Source: Actinomycetota bacterium (GTDB taxonomy: Bacteria; Actinomycetota; Actinomycetes; Actinomycetales; Microbacteriaceae). Taken from it: a stretch of 64,000 nt of DNA. Shown here piece by piece: positions 43,049 through 52,924 of the stretch. The notes under the pieces are model-generated. The model was not told where the DNA came from. It made no database searches and saw nothing but the letters and a program-made list of their open reading frames with translations. The stretch lies in the NCBI GenBank assembly GCA_947449765.1, contig CANFSP010000005.1:1-64000 (forward strand), read 5' to 3'. Numbering within the stretch: the stretch's first letter is position 1; every line of letters begins with the position of its first letter. The translations under genes and the position numbers were made by a program.

Positions 43049-43906
43049 ATGACCTCGTCGACAACTCATTGGGTCTTGACTGTTACTTGTCCTGACCAGC
43101 CGGGAATCGTTCACGCCATCAGTGGCGCCATCGTCACGGCTGGGGGCAATATCACCGAGAGTCAACAGTTTTCCAGTGACGACACCGGCACCTTTTTCAT
43201 GCGACTGCAGGTTGAGACATCAGGGACGCAAGCTCAATTCGAGGATGCGCTCGCACCGGTGATTGCGCAGTTCGATATGAACGCCAAGTTGGATGTGGTC
43301 GGTCGACGCGTGCGCACACTCGTTTTGGGCACGACAGCCGCGCACTGCCTCAATGACCTCCTTTTTCGGCAACGAGCCGGTCAACTTGCCGTCGACATTC
43401 CTCTCGTGCTGAGTAACCACGATGTCTTGGGTGACCTCGCGGGCTTCTACGGCATCCCCTTTGAATCTCGCCCGGTGACCACCCCTGAAGAGAAGAAGGC
43501 GTTCGAGGAGTTCGTCCTCGAGGTTGTCGACAAACACGAAATCGAACTGGTGGTGCTCGCCAGGTACATGCAAATTCTTTCTCCTGAGCTGTGTCACGCG
43601 CTCCAGGGTAAGGTCATCAACATTCACCACTCCTTCTTGCCGGGTTTCAAGGGGGCGAATCCCTACAAGCAAGCGCACGCCCGTGGGGTCAAACTGATCG
43701 GTGCAACCGCACACTTTGTCACGACCGATTTGGATGAAGGGCCGATCATCGAGCAGAACGTCGTTCGTGTTGATCATGCCCACACGCCGGCTGAGCTGGT
43801 CGCCATCGGTCAAGACGAAGAAAGTCGAACGCTCACACAGGCGGTCACCTGGTTTGCCCAGCATCGCGTGTTGCGGGATGGCGCCCGAACCATCATCTTC
43901 CGGTAG
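43049..43906 (+). CDS. purU: Formyltetrahydrofolate deformylase
   Basis: A 285-residue protein. The N-terminal ACT domain (TCPDQPGIVHAISG) precedes a formyltransferase-fold catalytic domain with NIHHSFLPGFKGANPYKQA and the catalytic Asp in VTTDLDEGPIIEQ. It releases formate from 10-formyl-THF. It is divergent from the ZTP-controlled glyA operon and starts 38 bp from the riboswitch 5' end, so opposing folate fluxes share a control region. Confidence 0.96.
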   Translation: MTSSTTHWVLTVTCPDQPGIVHAISGAIVTAGGNITESQQFSSDDTGTFFMRLQVETSGTQAQFEDALAPVIAQFDMNAKLDVVGRRVRTLVLGTTAAHCLNDLLFRQRAGQLAVDIPLVLSNHDVLGDLAGFYGIPFESRPVTTPEEKKAFEEFVLEVVDKHEIELVVLARYMQILSPELCHALQGKVINIHHSFLPGFKGANPYKQAHARGVKLIGATAHFVTTDLDEGPIIEQNVVRVDHAHTPAELVAIGQDEESRTLTQAVTWFAQHRVLRDGARTIIFR

Positions 43907-43932
43907 TGGGACTCCCCCACCGGTGACCTGAG

Positions 43933-43954
43933 TTCATAAGAACTTCATAGGAAT
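43933..43954. promoter_or_regulatory. Tandem 11-bp repeat, OmpR-family-type site
   Basis: TTCATAAGAAC (43933-43943) is directly followed by TTCATAGGAAT (43944-43954). Eleven-base direct repeats are typical of OmpR/PhoP-type response regulators. They lie just upstream of a TAATCT -10-like box (43961-43966) preceding the ferric-reductase-like operon. No two-component genes are in the window. Confidence 0.55.
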
Positions 43955-43994
43955 TGCCAATAATCTGCCAAGTGAGGCGCGACAGTCTCAGAGC

Positions 43995-45446
43995 ATGACA
44001 TTGTTGGATGACCGATACACGACCCCCGGAGTACCGCAGACAGTGACCACGTACCTTCCTGCAGCCCGGCAATCGACGCCCGATGAGATTACCCGCCGGC
44101 ACAAGAACCGCATGGGTCGGGCCGACTTCCTCACGGTCATCGTGTACTTCTCGGTAGCCGTCGTGCTTGCGCTGTTTCTCGCCGATAAAGGGATGACCTA
44201 TTTCGCGAGTCCGGCGAAGGCAATCACAGGACTCGGCATCATCGCGGGCCTCGTCGGCACCGACTTACTGCTCGTGATGCTGCTCCTGGCCGCGCGCTTG
44301 CCGATCGTCGATCGCACCTTTGGGCACGACAAGGCAATCGCCACGCACCGCAAGCTCGGCAAGCCGGTGTTCTACCTGATCATCGCCCACATGGGTTTGC
44401 TTCTCATCGGTTATGGGTTGCAGTCCGCTAGCAATCCCATCGCGGAGGCTTTGACCTTGTTGGGCTCAGGCAACGACATGATTCTGGCCTTTGTCGCGAT
44501 GGCCGCTATGACGATTGTCGTCGTAACCTCGTTGGTCATCGTGCGCCGCAAACTTTCCTATGAATTTTGGTACGTCGTTCACCTGCTCTCCTACGTTGCC
44601 GTGCTGGCGGCCCTTCCTCACCAGTTCTCCACCGGGATGCTCTTTGCCGAGGGAACCTGGGCGCGACCCTACTGGCTCGCACTGATCATCTTGAGCCTCG
44701 GCAGCATCGTCGTCTTCCGATTCCTTGTGCCCATTGCTCGATCGGTTCGACACCGTCTCGTGGTGAGTGAGGTCCGGCTGGAGACTCCGGACGTCGTCAC
44801 CATCACCGTGACCGGACGGGATCTGCACAAACTTCGCGCCAGGGGCGGTCAGTTCATGAACTGGCGCTTCTGGGCACCGGGGCTCGCACTGAAGTCAAAC
44901 CCGTTCTCTTTCTCGGCCGCTCCCAACGGACGAAGCATGCGCATCACGGTTCGCGACCTCGGTGGTCAAACCCATCGACTCATGACGATGAGACCGGGCA
45001 CGCCGGTTACCTTTGAGGGCCCGTATGGGATGCTCACCGAAGCTTCGCGAACCACACACTCCGCCGTGCTCATCGGCTCAGGTATCGGCATCACACCAAT
45101 TCGCGCCCTTCTTGAAGACCCGCGCTTTGGCGCCGCCAACATCACGGTTATTCTGCGCGGCAGCACCGAGGAGAATGTCTACCTCTGGAGTGAGGTCTAC
45201 GACCTCTGCGTTGCCAAGAATGTCGCCCTTCGCGTGCTCGTGGGACACCGCCCGCGTGGCGTGGAAACCTGGCTTTCGGCCGAGGCTTTCAACCGGGGCG
45301 ACCGACTTGCCACACTAGCTCCTCACATCAAGGATTCCGACGTCTTCATTTGCGGGCCCACTGCCTGGATGGATCTCGTCGTCAAAGATGCCCATCGCGC
45401 CGGCGTTCCCGCCGACCGCATTCACGTTGAAAGGTTTGAGTTCTAA
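43995..45446 (+). CDS. Ferric-reductase-like transmembrane flavoprotein
   Basis: A 483-residue membrane oxidoreductase. The N-terminal half has six hydrophobic helices with histidines suited for heme ligands (THRKLGKPVFYLIIAHMG; YVVHLLSYVAVLAALPHQ). The C-terminal half is a ferredoxin-reductase-type FAD/NAD module with NPFSFSAAP and GIGITPIRALLED. It moves electrons from cytosolic NAD(P)H across the membrane. It overlaps the FMN_bind gene by one base and precedes apbE, which suggests an extracytoplasmic flavin as acceptor. Confidence 0.9.
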   Translation: MTLLDDRYTTPGVPQTVTTYLPAARQSTPDEITRRHKNRMGRADFLTVIVYFSVAVVLALFLADKGMTYFASPAKAITGLGIIAGLVGTDLLLVMLLLAARLPIVDRTFGHDKAIATHRKLGKPVFYLIIAHMGLLLIGYGLQSASNPIAEALTLLGSGNDMILAFVAMAAMTIVVVTSLVIVRRKLSYEFWYVVHLLSYVAVLAALPHQFSTGMLFAEGTWARPYWLALIILSLGSIVVFRFLVPIARSVRHRLVVSEVRLETPDVVTITVTGRDLHKLRARGGQFMNWRFWAPGLALKSNPFSFSAAPNGRSMRITVRDLGGQTHRLMTMRPGTPVTFEGPYGMLTEASRTTHSAVLIGSGIGITPIRALLEDPRFGAANITVILRGSTEENVYLWSEVYDLCVAKNVALRVLVGHRPRGVETWLSAEAFNRGDRLATLAPHIKDSDVFICGPTAWMDLVVKDAHRAGVPADRIHVERFEF

Positions 45447-46003
45447 TGCGTACACCAGCAGCTTTTATGGCCGGAGCCGGTTCGGCGGCGATTGTTGCCG
45501 TCGGATGGATGTTCGGCGCCCAGGCCATCGCCGCCACCACGGCAGCCACCAGCACGAGTTCAGCTGGAGCAAACACTCAGTCCTCGGCTTCGAGCTCGGG
45601 AGCGACACCCTCTGCCTCGGCGAGCGCCTCAGCCAGCGCTTCAGGATCGAGCTCTAACGCGGCAGGCTCAGGTACGAACTCGGGTTCATCTAGTTCTTCC
45701 GGCTCGGGTACCACGACCAGCGGTGTCGCCGACGGGACCTACACCGGTAAAGACGTTTTTGAACCTCAGTTCGGCGGGGACGTTCAAGTGAGTGTGACTT
45801 TTGCCGGTGGCGTGATTACCGACGTGGCGACAATTTCGTGTAATGCCTCGCACGGCGCCGACCAGGCCTGCCCGATGTTACGCAGCGAGGCAATTTCCGC
45901 TCAGTCAGCCAAAATCTCGACGATTGGACGCGCGACCTATACTTCGCGGGTCTACATTCAGTCACTTCAGTCGGCATTGGATGCCGCCGGCTACACGGGC
46001 TAG
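45446..46003 (+). CDS. Exported FMN-binding-domain protein
   Basis: A 185-residue protein with a signal/membrane anchor, a Ser/Gly/Ala/Thr-rich linker (residues 30-98), and a C-terminal FMN_bind domain starting DGTYTGKDV. The flavinylation site is IGRATYTS, with Arg in place of the Gly of the usual SGAT. Two cysteines (SCNAS and QACPM) could form a disulfide. ApbE, encoded next, would attach FMN to the threonine. Likely role: extracytoplasmic electron carrier for the preceding reductase. Confidence 0.85.
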   Translation: MRTPAAFMAGAGSAAIVAVGWMFGAQAIAATTAATSTSSAGANTQSSASSSGATPSASASASASASGSSSNAAGSGTNSGSSSSSGSGTTTSGVADGTYTGKDVFEPQFGGDVQVSVTFAGGVITDVATISCNASHGADQACPMLRSEAISAQSAKISTIGRATYTSRVYIQSLQSALDAAGYTG

Positions 46004-46054
46004 TCGTCAACACTCGCGTGCCAGTAGGACCATGAACAAGCCCAGGATGATCCA

Positions 46055-46819
46055 GTGAGTGTGCACACGTTCGAGACGATGGGCACCGTGGTGAGCATCC
46101 GGGTTCCTGATGCAGATGCACCCGACGAGGCTGCCCGGGCATCGCTCGCGCAGTGCATCGAACGGGCACGCATGGCTTTTGATGACCTCGATGAGAAATT
46201 TAGTCTGTATCGAGAGGCCTCCGAGGCGTCGCGTATTGCACGCGGTGAAATCACTCTGGCACAGAGCAGTTCTGACATGCGCGATGCGTACGCGAAGGCG
46301 CTAGAGTGGCGAACCGCCACGAATTACACCTTCACGCCACACCGACCAGACGACGTCATCGACCTGTCGGGGACAATCAAAGCGGAGGGGATTCTGCGCG
46401 CGGCCGCTTCACTCACTGAGGGTGGATTTGACACCTTTCTCATCAATGCTGGTGGCGACATGCTCAGTGCCGGACGCCCGGCTGATGGTTGGCGCGTCGG
46501 CGTTGGTGATCCGGATGAGCCGGAAAACCTCATTGCCGTTGTCGAACTCACCCGAGACTACGCCGCGATGGCCACGTCAGGAACAGCCGAGCGCGGGGAG
46601 CATATTTGGCGACGCCCCGATACCGACACAAGCTTTCGCCAAGTGAGCGTGCTTGCCGCAGACATCATGACCGCGGATGTCCTGGCCACCACCATCATCG
46701 CTGGCGGGCAGGTCAGTCTCGATCACTCAACTTCGGTCTTTGATATCGGCGTGCTCGTGGTCAAAAACGACGGCTCACTGCTCGCGAACGACAAATTCAG
46801 GACACTGATCCGGGTCTAA
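46055..46819 (+). CDS. apbE: FAD:protein FMN transferase (ApbE-like)
   Basis: A 254-residue ApbE, shorter than the usual 300 or more. It starts with HTFETMGTVVSIRV, has the family INAGGDM motif about residue 130, and ends with an IMTADVLATTIIAGG region containing the metal-binding Asp. No signal peptide is visible, so it may be exported unusually or act on its substrate before export. Its partner is the FMN_bind protein 51 bp upstream. The end overlaps the convergent ATPase gene by 4 bp. Confidence 0.88.
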   Translation: MSVHTFETMGTVVSIRVPDADAPDEAARASLAQCIERARMAFDDLDEKFSLYREASEASRIARGEITLAQSSSDMRDAYAKALEWRTATNYTFTPHRPDDVIDLSGTIKAEGILRAAASLTEGGFDTFLINAGGDMLSAGRPADGWRVGVGDPDEPENLIAVVELTRDYAAMATSGTAERGEHIWRRPDTDTSFRQVSVLAADIMTADVLATTIIAGGQVSLDHSTSVFDIGVLVVKNDGSLLANDKFRTLIRV

Positions 46820-48792
46820 CCAGCGTTCGTGAGTTCCTTTTTAGGCTCAAGGGCACTCGGTCGATCACGTGAGTTCTTTGCGACATAGCGCACCACGTTG
46901 GCGCGACCTCCCAAAGCACGCAAGGCGTTCGCGATGGCGATGAGGTCGATAGCCTCTTGGAAGCCCGCACCCAGAATCGCGGGAATGACACCGGATACCG
47001 CAACGAGCATGAGCCCAATACTGAGGATCATGCCGATCCAAATGCTTTGCTTGGCGATACGGATAGTTTCGACACCCACTTGAACCGTGCGCCCCACGCG
47101 TTGCAGATCGTCTTTCATAATGACCACGTCCGCGGATTCACTGGCCGCAGTTGAGCCACGAGCACCCATCGCGACACCGATATCCGCCACCGCAAGCACG
47201 GGTGCGTCATTGACACCGTCACCCACCATCATGACCGGCCGGTCGACAATCATCTGCACAGCGTGCACCTTATCCAGCGGAAGGCACTCGGATTTGACGG
47301 TTTCGACCCCGAGCTGATTGGCAACGTGTACAGCGGTTGCCTCAGCGTCACCGGTCAGCATAAGTGTGTGCTTGACACCGAGTCGTTGCAACCAGGTCAT
47401 CGTCTCAACGGCATCCGGACGAAGCTCATCACGCAAAATGAGCGTCCCGGCAAAAGCACCGTCCACGGCAACATACACCGCCATCTCACCGGGTTGCAGG
47501 TCGGCTTCTTCGGTTTCGGGTGCGACGTCTAACACGAATCCGTACTTTCCGACAACGACAAGCTTGCCGCTCACGATTGCGGTGAGTCCATGCGCAGTTG
47601 TTTCATTGACACTGCCACAGAGAGGGATGTTGATGCCGCGGAATTTGGCGGCAACCACGATCGAGTGAGCAAGGGTGTGAGCAGAGTGCTGCTCCGCAGC
47701 GGCCGTGAGTTTGAGCAAGTCATTGTCTGAAATGCCAACGGCACGAATCTCAGACAGTTCGGGTTGCCCGTGAGTCAGCGTGCCGGTTTTGTCGAAGGCG
47801 ACCGTTTTGACTCGCGAGACCTGCTCAAGCACACCGGCGTACTTGATGATGATGCCGTGTCGTGCTGCTCGGGACATTCCCGCGATGAACGCCACCGGCA
47901 CCGCAATGATGAGCGGACACGGTGTCGCAACGACGAGAACTTCGGCAAATCGCGACGCCTCGCCGCTGATCAGCCACCCAACCGCCGCAAGCACGTAGGC
48001 CAGAATCGTGAAGGGAACCGCGTAGCGATCAGCGAGCCGCACAAAAGGTGCCTTACTCTCTGCGGCTTCAGCGACGAGCGCAACGATGCGCTGATACTGG
48101 CTATCTTTCGCCAGGTGCGTCACGCGCATGGTGAACGAGTTCGCCCCGTTGAGTGATCCGCTGAGAATCTGAGCACCCACGACGCGCTCAACCGGCATGC
48201 TCTCACCGGTGATTGACGATTCGTCCAGCGTCGCTTCGTCGCTCAGCAGTTCGCCGTCTACGGGCACCAGCTCGCCCGGCTTGACCAAAATCACATCGCC
48301 AATTTTTACCGAGTCAATGGCGACATCGAGGGTTTCTTTTCGGCGAATGACATGTGCGATGACCGGGGATTTGTTGAGGAGCGAGCTCAGCTCGCGCTTG
48401 GCGCGACGCTGTGCAAAGTCCTCGAGCGCTTCCCCACCTGTGTACATGATCACGATGATGAGGCTGGCCCAGTACTCACCGATGAGAACAGTTGCCACTA
48501 TCGCCGTGATGGCGAGAATATCAACACCGAACTTTTTCTTCAGGATGTTCTTGACCATCCCGATGGACTCGACCACGGCGACCAGGACGGTGAATTCGCT
48601 CACGAGAACTCGAGCTCCGAGCTCAAGGTGTAAGCCAAGCCAGAGGCCAAGCCCCGCTCCACCAACAATCACCGCTGACAACAAGAAGGGATAGTGGCGT
48701 GCCGCACTGCGCAAGCGATTCACAGATGTCCCATCTCGAAATGTCACTGAATTCAGTCTACTCACGCACCGAAGGCGCGAATCGCGGTGCAC
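46816..48792 (-). CDS. Heavy-metal P1B-type ATPase
   Basis: A 658-residue pump. There is no N-terminal metal-binding domain. Motifs are TGES in the A domain, the metal-site CPL in ATPCPLIIAVPVAF, phosphorylation DKTGTLTHG, and GDGVNDAPVL. Metal specificity is unclear: CPL in place of CPC is found in some Zn/Cd/Co/Mn-type pumps. Two GTG starts are possible (48792 or 48747); neither has a strong Shine-Dalgarno, and the longer one is given. Confidence 0.9.
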   Translation of the reverse strand: MHRDSRLRCVSRLNSVTFRDGTSVNRLRSAARHYPFLLSAVIVGGAGLGLWLGLHLELGARVLVSEFTVLVAVVESIGMVKNILKKKFGVDILAITAIVATVLIGEYWASLIIVIMYTGGEALEDFAQRRAKRELSSLLNKSPVIAHVIRRKETLDVAIDSVKIGDVILVKPGELVPVDGELLSDEATLDESSITGESMPVERVVGAQILSGSLNGANSFTMRVTHLAKDSQYQRIVALVAEAAESKAPFVRLADRYAVPFTILAYVLAAVGWLISGEASRFAEVLVVATPCPLIIAVPVAFIAGMSRAARHGIIIKYAGVLEQVSRVKTVAFDKTGTLTHGQPELSEIRAVGISDNDLLKLTAAAEQHSAHTLAHSIVVAAKFRGINIPLCGSVNETTAHGLTAIVSGKLVVVGKYGFVLDVAPETEEADLQPGEMAVYVAVDGAFAGTLILRDELRPDAVETMTWLQRLGVKHTLMLTGDAEATAVHVANQLGVETVKSECLPLDKVHAVQMIVDRPVMMVGDGVNDAPVLAVADIGVAMGARGSTAASESADVVIMKDDLQRVGRTVQVGVETIRIAKQSIWIGMILSIGLMLVAVSGVIPAILGAGFQEAIDLIAIANALRALGGRANVVRYVAKNSRDRPSALEPKKELTNAG

Positions 48793-48905
48793 GAGGACTG
48801 GTACGCAAGCTCAGCGTGATGGCACCACTTCGTCTTTCGCGTGCGTGAGTGAGACTGAGACCCAATAGTTACCCATTGTTCACATCGAGCGGTTAACCTT
48901 GGCGT

Positions 48906-49358
48906 ATGAGCGAACTCAGACTCGAAGAACTGTCCGCCAGCACGATTGTGGCTGCGAATTCACTCAACCTGAAACCGGGACAAGAAGCGTTCGTGGCGCC
49001 GACCTCGTATGCACTCGCTGAGTCCTATTTCAACCCGGCTACGGAATGGCCCCGCGTCGTGCTCGAGGGCAACACGGTGGTCGGTTTTATCCGCGGTCAC
49101 TTCGACCCTGAGACTGAGCAACCTGAGTTTCGTTCGTGCATCTGGCGCATCACGGTATCCGCCGACGCACAGGGCAAGGGAGTGGGACGATTTGCCGTCC
49201 TCGCCCTCGCCGAAGAGGCGAAATCGCGCGGCTTTTCCAGACTAACCGTGCTCTGGGACGAGGGAGATAAAAGCCCTGGCGAGTTCTTTCACAAGCTGGG
49301 TTTTGTCGACATTGGCACCACTCGCTACGGCGAAACGATCGGCGAGCTTGCCCTCTAG
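48906..49358 (+). CDS. GNAT-family acetyltransferase
   Basis: A 150-residue N-acetyltransferase. The acetyl-CoA loop is in VSADAQGKGVGRFAVLAL (residues 79-96), followed by FFHKLGFVDIG. It resembles SpeG/diamine-acetyltransferase-like members in the WRITVSADAQG stretch. The substrate is unknown. A hairpin overlaps its stop codon. Confidence 0.88.
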   Translation: MSELRLEELSASTIVAANSLNLKPGQEAFVAPTSYALAESYFNPATEWPRVVLEGNTVVGFIRGHFDPETEQPEFRSCIWRITVSADAQGKGVGRFAVLALAEEAKSRGFSRLTVLWDEGDKSPGEFFHKLGFVDIGTTRYGETIGELAL

Positions 49359-49382
49359 CGCCACACAATCCTGGCGCTAGAG
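49353..49382. terminator. Bidirectional hairpin between convergent genes
   Basis: A perfect 11-bp stem (49353-49363 with 49372-49382) with an 8-base loop starts within the GNAT stop region and lies between the convergent GNAT and DDAH-like genes. No T-run follows on either strand, so it is a weak or Rho-assisted terminator. Confidence 0.55.
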
Positions 49383-49401
49383 AGCAGACCTGCGAACCGA
49401 G

Positions 49402-50595
49402 TTACGAGCGAACGCGCACCGAAAGGCAGGTCACGCAACCCTCGAGCTTCTCAAACTCGGAGATGTCGACCGTGACCACGTTGTAGCCGAGGCTACCGAG
49501 CAGTTCAGCTGTCTTGGGTGCTGCCTTGGAGAGGAGCAACAAGTCATCCCCCAACACGACGACTGCGGCGCCGTGCGCCTCAGGAACGGCAAGGAAGCGG
49601 GGGAAGATGTCCGTTTGGTCAACGAGCGGTGCGTATCCAATGATGGTGCCATCGGGAAGTGCCGTGACCGCGCTCTTGAGGTGAAGAGCCTTGGTCACCG
49701 GCACGGCAACGACCGTGTAGCCCAATCGCGAGGCGATGGCCCGGAGTTGGCGGATGCCCTCACCGTTTGTGCGTCCGCCACTGCCGACGTAAACGGTCGA
49801 CCCAACCTTGAGCACGTCGCCGCCGTCAAGGGTTCCGGGCTTGGAGATGCGCTCCACCGAAAGACCGAGCTTGCGGGCAGCCTGCTCCGAGGCAATGATC
49901 TCTGCCTCGCGTGATTCGGCACCAGGGCTGGCAATGACTGCAGTCTTACCCAACACGACGACGGTGTCTTCGACAAATACCGAGTCGGCGAGGTCGTTGC
50001 TCGGCTCGACCTCAACGGTCTGCCACCCGCAGGAGTTCAGGGTTTCGACATAGGCATCCCACTGGTCATTAGCCAGCTCAACATCAACCGGCTTGCGGCT
50101 CACGTGTGTGACGATGCCCTCGGCCAGGTTCGCAGCCGGTGCGCGAACGAGCGCAACCTGTCGGGCCTTGCCAGAGGCGCCCGTAATGCGGCGGTAAATG
50201 GCGGGAGCCGCGGTCACCGTGGCAACGGTCGCAGCCGTCACAAAGAGCGTGTTGAGACTCAACAGACTGTCGAGAACCTGGTCCCACGGCACCTGTGCCA
50301 GGTCTTTTCCGATCAGCTGCAACAAGATGCTCAGGCTCCCTGCCACCACTGAGGCAACGACACCGACGGCGAGCGCTACCCAGCGGTTACGGAACCAGCC
50401 GAGCATTCCCGCAACGAACGTGAGGAGCAGCAGTAGCAAGTACGAGGGGAGGAAGAAGTTGAACACCTGCGAGAGGATGGCGAACTTCATTTGGTTGGCG
50501 AGGAAGAATGCCAGTCCGTTGGCGTCAATCGTGATGAATACGATGGCCAGCGCAGAGACCAGCGCTGCTACGGCAGCGCGAGGAGTGAACAACAT
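49402..50595 (-). CDS. DDAH-like hydrolase with N-terminal membrane domain
   Basis: A 397-residue fusion. Residues 1-125 contain about four hydrophobic helices without recognised family. Residues 145-397 form an amidinotransferase-fold dimethylargininase-like domain: LVRAPAANL, FVEDTVVVLG, GTLDGGDVL, the catalytic His in TKALHLKSAVT, and the C-terminal Cys motif EGCVTCLSV. DDAH proteins are usually about 250-residue soluble enzymes, so the membrane part is unusual. It could hydrolyse methylated arginine to citrulline, with the catalytic domain probably cytosolic. Confidence 0.85.
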   Translation of the reverse strand: MLFTPRAAVAALVSALAIVFITIDANGLAFFLANQMKFAILSQVFNFFLPSYLLLLLLTFVAGMLGWFRNRWVALAVGVVASVVAGSLSILLQLIGKDLAQVPWDQVLDSLLSLNTLFVTAATVATVTAAPAIYRRITGASGKARQVALVRAPAANLAEGIVTHVSRKPVDVELANDQWDAYVETLNSCGWQTVEVEPSNDLADSVFVEDTVVVLGKTAVIASPGAESREAEIIASEQAARKLGLSVERISKPGTLDGGDVLKVGSTVYVGSGGRTNGEGIRQLRAIASRLGYTVVAVPVTKALHLKSAVTALPDGTIIGYAPLVDQTDIFPRFLAVPEAHGAAVVVLGDDLLLLSKAAPKTAELLGSLGYNVVTVDISEFEKLEGCVTCLSVRVRS

Positions 50596-50706
50596 GAATC
50601 AAGTCCTTGAAAGGGGTTGGAGGGAAAGAGTGGATGCTCGCACGTTCACCACGCGAGACATGACGCCTGAGTGACGCAAGCAACCTGTTTGAGGCTAGTG
50701 CATCTT

Positions 50707-52305
50707 CTAATGAAAAAAGTGCCGTTCCCCTGTGAAATACATCGTGACGCCAGCCTTTGCCGCCGTGGCAATGACTTCGTCATCGCGGACCGAACCACCC
50801 GGCTGAACAACCGCCTTTACCCCGGCAGCAAGCAGCACTTCGAGACCATCGGCAAACGGGAAGAACGCGTCAGACGCCGCGACCGAGCCACTCGCGCGCT
50901 CACCGGCTCGATTCACCGCAAGGTGGCAGGAATCAACCCGATTGACCTGTCCCATGCCGACACCCACCGAGGCGCCGCCCTTGGCGAGAAGGATGGCGTT
51001 TGACTTAACGGAACGACATGCCTTCCACGCGAATTCGAGGTCGACCAGAGTGTCGGGATCAGCCGGCTCACCCGAAACAAGCTTCCAACCGGTAATGAGC
51101 TGGCCAAGATCAGCAGACGCGTCAAAAAGATCAGAGTCCTGCACGAGGAATCCGCCGGAAATTTGACGGACCTCGCGCGCATCGCGCGCGAAATCGGCAG
51201 GCAACTTGAGCAGGCGCAGGTTCTTCTTTTCTTTGAGGAGAGTGAGCGCATCCTCATCAAAGTCAGGGGCTACCAAGACTTCGGTGAAGACTTCGCTCAC
51301 CTGTTCCGCCATTTTGAGGGTGACGGTACGATTCGCCGCAATCACGCCGCCGAATGCTGAAACCGGGTCACACTCGTGTGCGAGCCGGTGAGCTGACGCA
51401 ATCTGATCCACTGCCTTGTCGCGACCCACTGCAATGCCACAGGGGTTAGCGTGTTTGATAATGGCCACGGCAGGGTTGATGAAGTCGTATGCGGCTCGAA
51501 CGGCGGCATCGGCATCCACGTAGTTGTTGTACGACATCTCTTTGCCGCCGAGCAATTGGGCTTGGGCAATCCCTCGTCCGCCCTGTTCGACATAGAGTGC
51601 GGCGTTCTGGTGCGCGTTCTCGCCGTAGCGAAGTACCTGCCTGCGCGTCGCCGCAACGGAAAACGCGTCGGGGAAAGGCTCGTCGCGCAAAAACCACGCC
51701 GACACCGCGGCGTCATAGGCGGCGGTGTGCGTGAAAGCTTCCGCGGCGAGCTCACGACGGGTGACGAGGGTCGTGCCACCTTCGGCAAGTTCGGCAACGA
51801 TGCGCTCGTAGCGCGACGGCGATACGACAATGGCGACGTTGGCATGATTCTTTGCGGATGCACGCACTAGAGCTGGTCCGCCAATGTCGATCTGCTCAAT
51901 GATGTCGGCGTCCGGCGCACCGGAGGCGACCGTTTCGCGGAACGGGTACAAGTTGACCACGACGAGCTCGAACGCAGCAATGTTGAGCTCACTCAGCTGG
52001 GCTTCGTGAGATTCGAGACGCAGGTCGGCGAGAATTCCCGCGTGAACGGCTGGGTGCAAGGTCTTCACCCGCCCGTCAAGCGATTCCGGAAAGCCGGTTA
52101 CCGAGCTGACATCGGTGACCGGATGACCGGCGTCACGAATGGTCGCTGCTGTCGAACCGGTGGAGACAATTTCGACTCCCCTGGCGACGAGTGCGGATGC
52201 GAGTTCGAGCAATCCGGTTTTGTCGCTCACTGAGATGAGCGCTCTCGAAATGGCGATTCGATCGCGGTCTCGATACTGGTTCGGTGCGTGTTGTGGTCCG
52301 CTCAT
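50707..52305 (-). CDS. purH: AICAR transformylase/IMP cyclohydrolase
   Basis: A 532-residue bifunctional purine enzyme. The N-terminal cyclohydrolase starts [13 protein letters not shown], and the transformylase contains [19 protein letters not shown] (catalytic Lys-His) and the end [10 protein letters not shown]. It completes IMP synthesis using 10-formyl-THF. It overlaps purN by 4 bp (52302-52305). Confidence 0.98.
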   Translation of the reverse strand: MSGPQHAPNQYRDRDRIAISRALISVSDKTGLLELASALVARGVEIVSTGSTAATIRDAGHPVTDVSSVTGFPESLDGRVKTLHPAVHAGILADLRLESHEAQLSELNIAAFELVVVNLYPFRETVASGAPDADIIEQIDIGGPALVRASAKNHANVAIVVSPSRYERIVAELAEGGTTLVTRRELAAEAFTHTAAYDAAVSAWFLRDEPFPDAFSVAATRRQVLRYGENAHQNAALYVEQGGRGIAQAQLLGGKEMSYNNYVDADAAVRAAYDFINPAVAIIKHANPCGIAVGRDKAVDQIASAHRLAHECDPVSAFGGVIAANRTVTLKMAEQVSEVFTEVLVAPDFDEDALTLLKEKKNLRLLKLPADFARDAREVRQISGGFLVQDSDLFDASADLGQLITGWKLVSGEPADPDTLVDLEFAWKACRSVKSNAILLAKGGASVGVGMGQVNRVDSCHLAVNRAGERASGSVAASDAFFPFADGLEVLLAAGVKAVVQPGGSVRDDEVIATAAKAGVTMYFTGERHFFH

Positions 52306-52910
52306 GTGCGGGCTATCTCCTTGAGTGTGATGTCATGTCGTGCGATGTCGTTCACTACGGCCACGATGAGCTCGCGCTCGACCTGTTTGATGCGTTCATG
52401 CAGGCTGTCCTTCGTGTCCGCCGGTTCAATGGGTACCTCGATCTGGCGAATGACGGGACCTGTGTCGACTCCCTCGTCGACAATGTGGACGGTGGCTCCG
52501 GTAACCGTTGCGCCATCGGCGAGCGCATCGGCCACTGCGTGAGCCCCCGGGTAGAGGGGCAGCAGAGCGGGGTGCATGTTGATCAGGTGAGGGGTAAGTG
52601 CGTGGACAACGTGAGCGGGCAGAATGCGCATGAACCCGGCACACACCACGAGTACTTCTTCTGACTCACCCGCAGTGGCTTCGTTGATTCGCTCGAGCAA
52701 GGCGCTCCCCCAGTCGCCCCGGTTCGCAAAGTCGCCGGGCGAAACCACGAACGTGGGGATGCCGAATTCGGCGGCGTGCGCCAGACCCGGAGCCGAGTTA
52801 TCGGCACCCACCGCGATGACGCGAAACTGGGCCCGAGGCTCGGCAGCTGCGTCGAGCAGGGCGCGGGCGTTGGAACCTGAGCCGGAGATCAGCACGACGA
52901 GGGAAAGCAC
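52302..52910 (-). CDS. purN: Phosphoribosylglycinamide formyltransferase
   Basis: A 202-residue enzyme starting [17 protein letters not shown]. The catalytic [12 protein letters not shown] and the [13 protein letters not shown] motif with the catalytic Asp are intact. It formylates GAR with 10-formyl-THF. It is upstream of purH with overlap. A GC-rich repetitive spacer separates it from the DUF6350 gene. Confidence 0.97.
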   Translation of the reverse strand: MLSLVVLISGSGSNARALLDAAAEPRAQFRVIAVGADNSAPGLAHAAEFGIPTFVVSPGDFANRGDWGSALLERINEATAGESEEVLVVCAGFMRILPAHVVHALTPHLINMHPALLPLYPGAHAVADALADGATVTGATVHIVDEGVDTGPVIRQIEVPIEPADTKDSLHERIKQVERELIVAVVNDIARHDITLKEIART

Positions 52911-52924
52911 GTGTCCAGTTTACT

